In this document: positions 6,689-13,883 of the stretch, piece after piece
How the letters are laid out: each line of letters begins with the position of its first letter
How positions within the stretch are numbered: position 1 is the stretch's first letter
Assembly (NCBI GenBank): GCA_049589355.1
Contig: JBAWAP010000075.1
Coordinates: 1-17,379 of the forward strand
Length of the DNA: 17,379 bases
Source of the DNA: JBAWAP01 sp049589355
GTDB taxonomy: Bacteria > Chloroflexota > Anaerolineae > VGOG01
Direction: 5' to 3'
Notes under the pieces: generated by a model
The model's database searches: none
What the model was told of the DNA's origin: nothing
Seen by the model: the letters and a program-made list of their open reading frames with translations, nothing else
Made by a program: the position numbers and the translations under genes

Positions 6689-9600
6689 CTATGCTCCTTT
6701 CTCTTTGTGGATGACGAGACCTAACTCGTCGTCAAGGATTACAACTAACTTGCCTTTTTCCAACGGGAATTCCGCTTTCCCATCAGTCAACCAAAGAGGA
6801 TAGTACCCTTTGAGCTTGGGCGACTTGGTGAACAGCTTGGGCAGCGGTGCTTCTTTGAGCGCCCGGACGATCTCCGGACGGCTAACCCGCAGGTGGCGGC
6901 GCAACAGGCTCAACTGCATCTCCCGCGACGCGCGGCGATCCAGGGCCACCATCTCTCCAGTGGGGGAAAGACGGGCCATGTCGCCTTCCCGCTCCAACGG
7001 GATGAGGTTGACGCTTTCCCGACCCAGGCGGGTCTGGGCGACAACCCAGGAGGCACCGGTCTCGTCTTCCTCGAAGGTAAGCTTGGCCACGCGGGGACAA
7101 AACGACCATTCGGGGTCGGGTTCCGGTATCAACCGTTCCTTCGCCTCTTTCATAGCATCAGATCGCTTTATTTGCAGCTTGCCCCACGCTTCAGCCAGAG
7201 GGCTGTCCAGCGAGACTTCCGTGATCCCGTATACGGCCTCCACCAATTCCCGATAGTCGCCAGGTAAGCTGATCTTGTCACGGCACTGTAGAACCTGCCA
7301 GGTCTGCCGCAGCAGGAAGGCATCGTAAATCCAGCGATTGACGCCCAGGTCCAACTCGCCGGCGGAGTCAAGTTCGGTGTTGATCCACAATGTCGGATGG
7401 TCAGCGTAGGAAGCCGGGCGCGTGCGGTCGTGGCGTTGCAGGCGACCGGCACGTTGTAGCAACAGGTCCACCGGCGCGAGATCGGAGACCATCACATCAA
7501 AGTCCAGGTCCAGGCTCTGCTCCAGGACTTGCGTTCCTACGACGATACCGCGCTTGGGGCGGTGATCACCGTTTGGGCCATATGTGTCACTGAGTTGTCG
7601 CTCCCTGGTCTGTCGATCTTCCAAAGGGAAGCGGGCGTGCAACAACGTCAGATCTATGTCGCCTGATCGCTCATCTTTGGTCAACTCTTCAAAGACTTGT
7701 TGGGCCTGGGCCACCGTGTTGGTGATCCAACAGGCGCAGCCGCCTTCAGCGACAGCGTCAAGCAGCCACTGGGCTTTGGCTTGAGAGGCGTCTTCTGCTA
7801 GATGCAGCGACCGGACAGCGAGTCGCCGATCAGGTTGGTAGGCCGAAGGTGTGGTGTGATACGGCGGCTGGGTCTGGCTAAAGAGCCACAAGCTGGGGTA
7901 AGCCTGCGCCTGCTCTGGCGAGGCCTGCACATCCGCGCCGTAGGCGCGCGCCAATGCCGCCCGCTGCGCCTGGGGCAGTGTGGCCGAAAGGATGATGACC
8001 GATGTGCCCAGGGCCGAAAGCCACTGAAGCAGCGTCTCTACAATGGTGGTCATGTAGGTATCGTAAGCATGCACCTCATCGAAAATCACGACCTTGCCAG
8101 CCAGCCCCATCAGACGCAGCGCATTGTGCTTGACGTTGAGGGCGGCTAGTTCGGCCTGATCTACGGTACCGACGCCAAAAGGGGCCAAGATCGCACGTTT
8201 CTTGGAAGTGAACCACTCAACCATCGCGTCCTGATCAGCCTGCTCGGCATTGTCCAATGGCTCGATACGAAGGTCGTCTTCCATCAGGAACGCCTGGCCG
8301 TGGATGAGCTTGATTTCTGTCGGCAAGTTCAGGCGGTCATGGAGATGCTCTTGCAAGCGTACGAACATCTGGTTGCTGGTGGCCGTGGTGGGGAGCGCGT
8401 AGTACATTTCGTCGGTGCCGCTTGCCTGCGCCAGTCGGTGCGCCAGGGCCAGCGCCGCCTCGGTCTTTCCCTCACCGGTGGGAGCCTCGATGATGGCCAG
8501 ACACGGCGTGGCGAGGATTTCCTCTGGAATCGCGTCTACCGCCTCTTGCAGTGGGCGCGGGGGATGCTTGTCGGGAAACAGGGCAGTGAACAGGATGGGA
8601 GCACGGCTGTGAGAACGTTCAAGGAAGCCGGCCGCCTCTACAGCGCGTTGGGCACGCTTCTGGCTCTCTGGAATGTACCTTTCCAGATCAAAATCGGACG
8701 CGGGCTGAAAGAAGCACTCATCCGAACCTAACCAATCGCAAAGGATGGTGAAGCCGGTCAGGGCCATCGTTGCGGTAGAGATGTTGTCGGGTTGTGTCAG
8801 CGTGTAGAGAGCGGGTGCGAGGAAGTGTTCCTGCAAGGCTTGAGCAGCAACGTCGCGCAGTTGCTGCCACAGCGGAGGCTCGTACTTTTGCAGGCGAACA
8901 AGTGTTTTTCTCACGCCACTGCTGTGGCGAAATTGCCCGTGGTGCCCGCCGACCATATCCACCCACATCTGTCGGAAATTATCCGACAACGTCAACTCCG
9001 ATGCTTCCCACTGTTGAACGTAGACCTGTCCAACCTGTGAGTGATGGACTTTGAGGCTAGTGCGCCATCCCTTGAAGGGGAATCCCTCAGCTTTCAACCG
9101 TTCATGCTGTGACTCGATCTGCGATTGGAAGGCGGCAGAGATTTTGCCGATGTCGTGCATAGCGATCACGTATGGCAGCCACACTCCCAGTGTCTCTGGT
9201 TCAGCACCCAGAGCTGTGGCCAAGACCCCCCGCCAGCGGGAAGATGCTGGAGGGCATAGGAGCACTTGAGCCACGTGCCCTGCGTCGAGCATGTGAAAAA
9301 GCGCAGGGTGAAAATCACGTGTCGTTTTCTCGGTTTTTCCCCAGCAGCGCAGCAGCCGTTCCAGCGGTGAGTCTGGTTGGGGGGGCTGCACGCCGTAGAT
9401 ATTGGCCAGGGCCCGCACGTGTCGAGTCACTATTTCCCGCAACTCCCTCGGCCCCACCACCTCCACATCCGCGCCCCAGCCTCGAATCCAGGGCACCATC
9501 TCTTGGGGCTCGGCGACCCACGCCTGCCAGATCAAGCTTCCATCCGGCTGCTCCTCCACCTGCTCGCTGCGATGCCAGCGCGTTTCCCGCACCCGTTGCG

Positions 9601-10363
9601 CTACGCGCGGATGAAACTTGAGCACCACCTCCACCGGCTCTACCTCGGTGTACCAGATGCCCCAGGCGTCGGCCAACTTTTCGCGGGGATCAAAATCATC
9701 GGGGATGGTGTACTCCCTGTCCGTCAGCTCGATGCGCTGGATCCGCTCCAGCTTGAAGGTGCGCAGCGCGCCGGGCGACTCTCGCCAGCCGATGACGTGA
9801 GTCGTCTGGCCCACAGCGTAGGGCTCGATGAAGTAAGGGGCAAAGTCGTAGTCGAACACCCGACCATCGGGCATCCGGTGCCAGAGGTGGGCCACCCGGC
9901 AGTCAGACCAGGCCCGGGTCAACGTCTCCAGCACGTGCAGGTAGACAGGGTCGTGGCGTCGGGCCAGGTCCTCCATCACCTCCGCCGAGGCCTTCAGGTG
10001 TTCCGCCACGCGAGGAGCCAGTTTCTCCAAAGCCAGGCCCAGCTTGCGGAGAGCAGCGGCGGCATGGGGGTTCTGCTTGTCGGTGCGCGTGGCCATCAGC
10101 CGGGCCGCCAGATGCAGGGCCATGCTCTCGTGCAGAGTCAGCCGCACGTTCAGAAGGTAGTGATCGCGGTCAATGGCCAGCCGTCCATCGTCGGTTTCAT
10201 ACACTGCAAACCGCGCCGTCAGATCGGGCAGGTAGCGATAGATCGTCGAGCGATTCACGCCTATGCGTCGGGCAACCTCAGCCTGGCTCAGACCCTCGGT
10301 ATACTCAAGCAGAAGGGCCTCGATTTGTAACAATCGTTCAGCCTTACCGACTGCACGTTCCAT
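6689..10363 (-). CDS. cas3: HTH-WYL regulator fused to Cas3 nuclease-helicase
   Basis: One uninterrupted 1224-residue frame. Residues about 10-60 form a helix-turn-helix (LSQAEVARRIGVNRSTIYRY). About 140-240 is a WYL domain, with DYDFAPYFIEPYAVGQTTHVIGWRE and FKLERIQRIELTD. About 242-325 matches the C-terminal extension of WYL regulators. Cas3 proper starts near 332 (LERLLRCWGKT). Its HD nuclease has H357, H403/D404 (AMHDIGK), H440/H441, H474/H475 (GGHHG) and a candidate D543. The helicase has Walker A EAPTGEGKTEAA (626-637), DEVH (762-765), LSATLP (792-797), TQVLEQSLD and QRAGRLQR (970-977). The Cas3 part, about 890 residues, is full length compared with E. coli Cas3, the target-DNA shredding enzyme recruited by Cascade. 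The start at 10363 follows GGAGGTGA. No good internal start was found: M358 lies within the HD domain and lacks a Shine-Dalgarno. First gene of the cas operon. Confidence 0.95.
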   Translation of the reverse strand: MERAVGKAERLLQIEALLLEYTEGLSQAEVARRIGVNRSTIYRYLPDLTARFAVYETDDGRLAIDRDHYLLNVRLTLHESMALHLAARLMATRTDKQNPHAAAALRKLGLALEKLAPRVAEHLKASAEVMEDLARRHDPVYLHVLETLTRAWSDCRVAHLWHRMPDGRVFDYDFAPYFIEPYAVGQTTHVIGWRESPGALRTFKLERIQRIELTDREYTIPDDFDPREKLADAWGIWYTEVEPVEVVLKFHPRVAQRVRETRWHRSEQVEEQPDGSLIWQAWVAEPQEMVPWIRGWGADVEVVGPRELREIVTRHVRALANIYGVQPPQPDSPLERLLRCWGKTEKTTRDFHPALFHMLDAGHVAQVLLCPPASSRWRGVLATALGAEPETLGVWLPYVIAMHDIGKISAAFQSQIESQHERLKAEGFPFKGWRTSLKVHHSQVGQVYVQQWEASELTLSDNFRQMWVDMVGGHHGQFRHSSGVRKTLVRLQKYEPPLWQQLRDVAAQALQEHFLAPALYTLTQPDNISTATMALTGFTILCDWLGSDECFFQPASDFDLERYIPESQKRAQRAVEAAGFLERSHSRAPILFTALFPDKHPPRPLQEAVDAIPEEILATPCLAIIEAPTGEGKTEAALALAHRLAQASGTDEMYYALPTTATSNQMFVRLQEHLHDRLNLPTEIKLIHGQAFLMEDDLRIEPLDNAEQADQDAMVEWFTSKKRAILAPFGVGTVDQAELAALNVKHNALRLMGLAGKVVIFDEVHAYDTYMTTIVETLLQWLSALGTSVIILSATLPQAQRAALARAYGADVQASPEQAQAYPSLWLFSQTQPPYHTTPSAYQPDRRLAVRSLHLAEDASQAKAQWLLDAVAEGGCACWITNTVAQAQQVFEELTKDERSGDIDLTLLHARFPLEDRQTRERQLSDTYGPNGDHRPKRGIVVGTQVLEQSLDLDFDVMVSDLAPVDLLLQRAGRLQRHDRTRPASYADHPTLWINTELDSAGELDLGVNRWIYDAFLLRQTWQVLQCRDKISLPGDYRELVEAVYGITEVSLDSPLAEAWGKLQIKRSDAMKEAKERLIPEPDPEWSFCPRVAKLTFEEDETGASWVVAQTRLGRESVNLIPLEREGDMARLSPTGEMVALDRRASREMQLSLLRRHLRVSRPEIVRALKEAPLPKLFTKSPKLKGYYPLWLTDGKAEFPLEKGKLVVILDDELGLVIHKEKGA

Positions 10364-10388
10364 ACATTCACCTCCGGTGCAACAGAGA

Positions 10389-10433
10389 TGATATCTGCTA
10401 CTATTATATCACACTTTCTTGTCCATTCCGCAA
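10389..10433 (-). promoter_or_regulatory. Predicted cas operon promoter with overlapping inverted repeat
   Basis: On the minus strand a perfect -10 TATAAT (10403-10408) is preceded directly by TGA, giving an extended -10. The best -35 is TTGCGG at 10428-10433, with a long 19-nt spacer, so the promoter relies on the extended -10. Predicted transcription start is near 10396, leaving a leader of about 33 nt with GGAGGTGA before the cas3 start. A 6-bp inverted repeat, TGATAT at 10389-10394 and ATATCA at 10406-10411 with centres 17 bp apart, overlaps the -10. It is a plausible operator for the Cas3-fused HTH-WYL or the small regulator next door. Confidence 0.6.
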
Positions 10434-10452
10434 CATTTTCGCCTCGCCGCGT

Positions 10453-10662
10453 TCAGGATTTTTGCCGTCCAACATAGAAAAGCCGGCCATGATCGTCTTC
10501 TGCCAGCAGGATACCAGCCTCCTCCAATGCTGGTAGTACCCGCATCACTGATGAACGGTGCAAACCAAGCTTTCGAGCGATGAATCCCGCGCGCTTATCC
10601 GGGTTGTTCTGCACTGCCTGGGCGATCATTTCCAACTGTCGGTTGCTCGTCCTCCGTGCCAT
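10453..10662 (-). CDS. Small winged-helix DNA-binding protein
   Basis: This 69-residue basic protein is probably a transcription factor. Residues about 26-62 read as a winged helix: FIARKLGLHRSSVMRVLPAL is the helix-turn-helix and AGILLAEDDHGRLFYVGR the wing. It has no effector domain. The start at 10662 has AGGAGGCG about 5 nt upstream, but that site sits in one arm of a long inverted repeat. It lies between the glycosyltransferase promoter and the cas promoter, 89 bp upstream of cas3 and in the same direction. It may control the cas operon, itself, or the divergent gene; sequence alone does not decide. I do not recognise a named family. Its coding potential is supported by the clear HTH, good ribosome binding site and promoter. 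Confidence 0.8.
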   Translation of the reverse strand: MARRTSNRQLEMIAQAVQNNPDKRAGFIARKLGLHRSSVMRVLPALEEAGILLAEDDHGRLFYVGRQKS

Positions 10663-10665
10663 TGT

Positions 10666-10726
10666 ACGCCTCCTGTTCTGTGATTCATCATCACTATACA
10701 GGAGGCGTGTTGCAAGTAACGCAACA
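10666..10726 (-). promoter_or_regulatory. Structured 5' leader that can mask the ribosome binding site of the small regulator
   Basis: In the leader of the small winged-helix gene two hairpins sit side by side. The first pairs TGTTGC with GCAACA around a 7-nt loop (10726 down to 10708). The second spans 10708-10666. It has a perfect 11-bp outer stem (ACGCCTCCTGT with ACAGGAGGCGT), a 3x3 internal loop, a 5-bp inner stem (GTGAT with ATCAC) and a 5-nt loop. The downstream arm of the outer stem contains the AGGAGGCG ribosome binding site, so folding would block translation. The same symmetry could also be a DNA operator. The structure is read directly; the regulatory role is inferred. Confidence 0.6.
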
Positions 10727-10766
10727 ACTGGGCTGAATTCTTAAATAGCAACCCTAACCAAAGGGT

Positions 10767-10794
10767 ATTATATCACTTTCAGGCTAAATGGCAA
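10767..10794 (-). promoter_or_regulatory. Predicted promoter of the small winged-helix gene
   Basis: Minus-strand TTGCCA (10789-10794), 16-nt spacer, TATAAT (10767-10772) with an extended TGA. Expected transcription start is near 10760, giving a leader of about 98 nt that includes both hairpins. The upstream flank of the -10 reads GAAAGTGATATAATA, close to GAAAGTGTGATATAATA at the cas promoter. Confidence 0.7.
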
Positions 10795-10802
10795 TACGAC
10801 GT

Positions 10803-10831
10803 TTGTCACAATCGCCAAATAATGGTATACT
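10803..10831 (+). promoter_or_regulatory. Predicted promoter of the glycosyltransferase gene
   Basis: TTGTCA (10803-10808), 17-nt spacer, TATACT (10826-10831) with an extended TGG. Expected start is near 10838, about 30 nt before the TTG start codon. Its -35 is only 8 bp from the -35 of the divergent promoter for the small winged-helix gene, so the two promoters probably compete or share control. Confidence 0.7.
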
Positions 10832-10867
10832 ATCCAACCGTGTGGAAGGCAACACTGGAGGTACACT

Positions 10868-12289
10868 TTGTCGGTTTTGACGATCGTTTACGGGTTCACG
10901 GCAGTGCTTTTGGCTATCTATGGGCTCAACTCCTTGATCATAGTGCTGCTCTACCTGCGCCATCGGCGCGAGCACCAGCCCCACCCTCCCCTGACGAACG
11001 CGCCCCCGGTGACGGTGCAGTTGCCTGTCTACAACGAACTCCACGTGGTGGAACGCTTGATTGATGCCGTGGCCCGCCTGGACTATCCCCAAGACAGGCT
11101 CCAAATCCAGGTGCTGGACGATTCCACCGATGAGACGACGACGCTGGCTCAAGCCCGCGTGGATTATTATCGGAGGCAGGGAATTGACATCGTGCTTATT
11201 CACCGCCCTGAGCGGACGGGCTTCAAGGCCGGGGCCCTACAGCGAGGCTTGGAAACGGCCAGGGGGGATTTCATTGCCATCTTCGACGCCGACTTCGTGC
11301 CTAACCCGGATTTCCTGCGGCGGATCATCCCCCACTTTCAGGGCCGGCCTCGCCTGGGGCTGGTCCAGGCCCGCTGGGGCCACATCAATGCCGATTACTC
11401 GCCCCTGACCAGGGCCCAGGCCCTGGCCCTGGACGGCCACTTCGTGGTCGAGCAGACGGCCCGCCAGCGCTCAGGGCTCTTCATGAACTTCAACGGCGCT
11501 TCGGGCGTCTGGCGAAAGAGATGCATCGAGGAAGCCGGAGGCTGGCAGGGCGATACCCTCTCCGAGGACTTGGACCTGAGCTACCGGGCCCAGTTAGCCG
11601 GTTGGGAATTCCTCTATTTGCCAGACCTGGCCTCCCCGGCCGAGATCCCGCCCCAGATCAACGCCTTTAAGCGCCAACAGTTCCGCTGGGCCAAAGGCTC
11701 CATCCAATGTCTCCTGAAGCACTGGCGTGCCCTGGTGAGAGTACGACGGCCGGCCTTTGTGCGCCTGCAGGGGCTGATCCATCTGAGCAACTATCTGATC
11801 CACCCTCTAATGCTAATCTTGTTGCTCCTGACGTTGCCCTTGCTGCTTGGGCAGGGCATGACGGGCCTTCCGCTATTCTATCTCGGCCTGGGCAGCCTTG
11901 GGCCGCCCTTAGTTTTCATGCTCTCCCAGTGGGATACTTATCCCGACTGGCGTCGAAGGCTGGCCTATTTTCCCCTCCTGGCTCTGCTAGGCACGGGGAT
12001 AGCTTTGAACAACGCTTTGGCCGTTGGTGAAGCCCTGACCAGGCGGCCCAACCGTTTCCAACGCACGCCCAAGTTCGGCCTCGAAGGACGCACTGATCGC
12101 TGGGCCAAGAGTCCCTATGCCTTGCCTGTCAGCCGGATGACGCTAGGCGAGGTTCTGTTGGGCCTGTATTCTCTGATCACCGTGATAGTGGCCTTGGCGA
12201 AAGGCAATCACTATGCTGTGCCCTTCTTGCTCTTATATTTGGGCGGGTTCGGTTACGTGGCTGCTTTGGGCCTTTCCCGGTCAGCCTAA
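10868..12289 (+). CDS. Membrane family 2 glycosyltransferase, cellulose-synthase-like
   Basis: This 473-residue integral membrane enzyme probably polymerises or adds sugars from nucleotide-sugars on the cytoplasmic face and may pass a glucan or mannan-like chain outward. The order is an N-terminal membrane helix (about 5-29), a GT-A catalytic domain (about 45-275), and C-terminal hydrophobic segments (about 310-352, 365-387, 425-444, 448-468). The four expected motifs are present: VLDDSTDE (D84), FDADF (D140/D142), LSEDLDLSYR (E233/D234 region) and QQFRW (Q270-W274). It starts with TTG, supported by GGAGGT 5 nt upstream; no ATG gives the N-terminal helix. There is no PilZ domain, so direct c-di-GMP control is not indicated. 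It is shorter than BcsA. Acceptor and product are unknown; a glucomannan or surface polysaccharide synthase is one option. Confidence 0.93.
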   Translation: MSVLTIVYGFTAVLLAIYGLNSLIIVLLYLRHRREHQPHPPLTNAPPVTVQLPVYNELHVVERLIDAVARLDYPQDRLQIQVLDDSTDETTTLAQARVDYYRRQGIDIVLIHRPERTGFKAGALQRGLETARGDFIAIFDADFVPNPDFLRRIIPHFQGRPRLGLVQARWGHINADYSPLTRAQALALDGHFVVEQTARQRSGLFMNFNGASGVWRKRCIEEAGGWQGDTLSEDLDLSYRAQLAGWEFLYLPDLASPAEIPPQINAFKRQQFRWAKGSIQCLLKHWRALVRVRRPAFVRLQGLIHLSNYLIHPLMLILLLLTLPLLLGQGMTGLPLFYLGLGSLGPPLVFMLSQWDTYPDWRRRLAYFPLLALLGTGIALNNALAVGEALTRRPNRFQRTPKFGLEGRTDRWAKSPYALPVSRMTLGEVLLGLYSLITVIVALAKGNHYAVPFLLLYLGGFGYVAALGLSRSA

Positions 12290-12321
12290 TCTGTTTGACC
12301 GGGGTTTGGCAAAGTTCAAAC

Positions 12322-12443
12322 GTAACTGCTCAGCCATAAGGTGCAACGCACTTGTTCACACGATTTCAATGGCTCGCTTGACCAGATTGCACTTCGAATC
12401 AGCTTGATTCTGTGGCAAAAGTGCGTTGCACCTGAGCAGATAA
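12322..12443. mobile_element. 122-bp MITE-like element, copy 1, IS66-type ends
   Basis: The left end is GTAACTGCTCAGCC; the right end, read inward, is TTATCTGCTCAG, so the right tip has decayed. It is flanked by the 8-bp duplications GTTCAAAC (12314-12321) and ATTCAAAC (12444-12451), with one mismatch. Inside is a perfect 14-bp inverted repeat: GGTGCAACGCACTT at 12340-12353 and its complement at 12419-12432. There is no coding capacity. Ends beginning with GTAA and 8-bp duplications are the known signature of the IS66 family, so this is probably a non-autonomous derivative. It also sits where a terminator for the glycosyltransferase would be expected. Confidence 0.75.
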
Positions 12444-12544
12444 ATTCAAACTGACCTACATCTGGAGCATGACAACCGATGAGTCACGAGATGGAGGAGC
12501 TAGTAACCGTTCAAGGCGCGAGGATTTGTAGGGCCAATCAAGCC

Positions 12545-12572
12545 TTGACATTTGAACTCGTTGTGATATAAT
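12545..12572 (+). promoter_or_regulatory. Perfect consensus promoter in a non-coding region
   Basis: TTGACA at 12545-12550 and TATAAT at 12567-12572 match the sigma-70-type consensus exactly, with a 16-nt spacer and an extended TGA before the -10. The expected start is near 12580. The next open reading frame begins about 555 nt downstream, so the promoter makes either an independent RNA or an exceptionally long leader for the amidohydrolase operon. Confidence 0.8.
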
Positions 12573-12579
12573 CATCAAT

Positions 12580-12900
12580 ACTTTGCCATCGTTGCTGTCA
12601 TCGCAACCGGTAGCTAATGCAGGAGGTCAGCACACGACGTTGAAAGCCAAATTTCTCCTTATTGAATCAGGAAGATGTTGGCTTCCGTTGTTTTTGCATA
12701 GTAACCGGCTCACTGGGGAGCCTGCTCCCTGACGGTTACGGCATAGGTACATACTCAGAACCCGGAGTGACAGCGAGTAACTAGCCGAGAGGATGCACGA
12801 GGGGGAAGAGCATCAGAGTAGATGATGGAGCTAGCCATCATCTACTTCGTATAGAAGGGGATCGGCCGGATGGGGACAAACCAGATGGCCGAAGCAGCAA
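12580..12900 (+). ncRNA. Candidate structured non-coding RNA of unknown class
   Basis: Downstream of a consensus promoter, about 320 nt without an open reading frame contain at least five local helices. These are GTTGC/GCAAC (12591-12595, 12603-12607), AAGCCAA/TTGGCTT (12644-12650, 12678-12684), GTAACCG/CGGTTAC (12701-12707, 12733-12739) enclosing a GGGAG/CTCCC hairpin, a perfect 12-bp stem (12817-12828 with 12835-12846), and TCGGCC/GGCCGA (12862-12867, 12887-12892). I compared it from memory with RNase P, tmRNA, SRP, 6S and common riboswitch motifs and found no match. The 3' end is uncertain; no U-rich terminator was seen before 12970. It could also be a long regulatory leader or a decayed mobile element. 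Confidence 0.4.
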
Positions 12901-12979
12901 GGGCCAGGAGGATGGTAGCCTTTCAACAGGTTAGGACTGAGCACAATTAGGTACTGGAGTCTGGCGAATTTTTAAGATA

Positions 12980-13020
12980 CCGCATCTTGGGTTCAATACT
13001 TTGAAAAACACAAGATACGG
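12980..13020. repeat. Palindromic repeat with 10-bp arms
   Basis: CCGCATCTTG (12980-12989) pairs with CAAGATACGG (13011-13020), one mismatch, around a 21-nt loop that contains a smaller TTCAA/TTGAA pairing. It lies in the stretch between the candidate RNA and the amidohydrolase genes. It looks like a REP-type intergenic element; function unknown. Confidence 0.5.
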
Positions 13021-13025
13021 CGCTT

Positions 13026-13093
13026 GTAGTAGCGACTTCAGTCGCTCCCGGCAGTCGCTCCCGGCGCGCTTGGACGACTAAAGTCGTCACTAC
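13026..13093. repeat. REP-like imperfect palindrome with an internal 13-bp tandem duplication
   Basis: The left part GTAGTAGCGACTTCAGTCGC and the right part GACGACTAAAGTCGTCACTAC are related as an imperfect inverted repeat (about 17 of 22 positions pair). Between them AGTCGCTCCCGGC is repeated exactly in tandem (13040-13052 and 13053-13065). It ends 43 bp before the amidohydrolase start codon. Confidence 0.7.
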
Positions 13094-13136
13094 GAACAAA
13101 AAACGCCAATGTCCAGTAGGTAGGATGGAGTTTAAG

Positions 13137-13883
13137 ATGATCATTGATTCTCATACCCATGTAGATAGGTTCGGGTGGTACGATCCGCCGGAAACCATCA
13201 TTCGCCTTATGGATGAGGCAGGGGTGGACAAGAGCATCATCATGACGTACGGTGACGCACCCGATGTAGAGGGGACGCTCGAATACATCGCCGAAGCTGT
13301 GCAAAAGTATCCAGACCGGCTGATCGGTTATGCGCGGATGAACCCCCGTGGGGGCGAGAAGGCCCAGCGCCTCTTCGAGAAGGCCATGGAAGAGTACGGC
13401 TTCAAGGGTCTGAAGCTACATCCCGTTGGCAACCTGTGCCACCCTGGTGGCACGGAAACCATTGACATGATTCGCCTGGCCACCTGTTACAAGGCTCCCG
13501 TACTGTTCCATTGCGGCGATGAAGAATTGACACTTCCCCTTCAGGTCGCTCAGGCCGCCGAAGCCTGTCCTGAGGCTACCATCATCCTTGGGCATTGCGG
13601 CGGTTACTTTCATGTGAAGGATGCCATACGAGTGGCAGAACGCTATCCTAACATCATTCTCGAAACCTCAGCCATGCCCTACCCGCAACTCATCAAAGAG
13701 GCGGTAGAGCGCGTGGGGGCCTCACGGGTGCTATATGCCAGTGACGGCCCAGGCTGCGACCTGACCATTGAGGTACACAAGGTCAAGATGGCTGGGCTGA
13801 CAGCAGAGGAGCAAGAGGCCCTTTTTTATCGAAACATCAAGCAAATCCTTGACAACGTAACGGCAGGCGGAGACTCGCTATGA
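13137..13883 (+). CDS. Amidohydrolase-fold metal-dependent hydrolase or decarboxylase
   Basis: About 248 residues of the Amidohydro_2 (PF04909-like) TIM-barrel type, acting on a small organic substrate in the cytoplasm. Metal-site motifs are complete: the N-terminal HTH (H6, H8), GLKLHP (K93, H95), VLFHCG (H125), LGHCGG (H153) and YASDGPG (D203). Family members hydrolyse C-N, C-O or C-C bonds or decarboxylate aromatic acids; the substrate is not readable here. I chose the ATG at 13137 because GGAG lies 6 nt upstream and MIIDSHTH is the family's normal start. An in-frame ATG at 13125 would add four residues and has a poor ribosome binding site. The stop overlaps the next gene by 4 bp (ATGA). 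Confidence 0.88.
   Translation: MIIDSHTHVDRFGWYDPPETIIRLMDEAGVDKSIIMTYGDAPDVEGTLEYIAEAVQKYPDRLIGYARMNPRGGEKAQRLFEKAMEEYGFKGLKLHPVGNLCHPGGTETIDMIRLATCYKAPVLFHCGDEELTLPLQVAQAAEACPEATIILGHCGGYFHVKDAIRVAERYPNIILETSAMPYPQLIKEAVERVGASRVLYASDGPGCDLTIEVHKVKMAGLTAEEQEALFYRNIKQILDNVTAGGDSL

Noticed and set aside
9290..9391. Separate cas3 gene starting inside the long frame
   Set aside because: The only in-frame ATG near the junction (codon 358) falls inside the HD domain and has no Shine-Dalgarno, so a single fused protein is the better reading.
9377..10330. 317-codon plus-strand frame opposite the HTH-WYL region
   Set aside because: It is antisense to a region with clear domain motifs, has no recognisable domain, and is the kind of long shadow frame common in GC-rich DNA.
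12213..12407. Open frame running from the glycosyltransferase 3' end into the intergenic element
   Set aside because: It overlaps the real gene in another frame, has no ribosome binding site and ends within the inverted-repeat element.
12640..12731. Possible 30-codon frame starting with TTG after AGGAGGT (12621-12627) in the candidate RNA
   Set aside because: The ribosome binding site is about 12 nt away, the start codon is weak and the peptide matches nothing I recognise.
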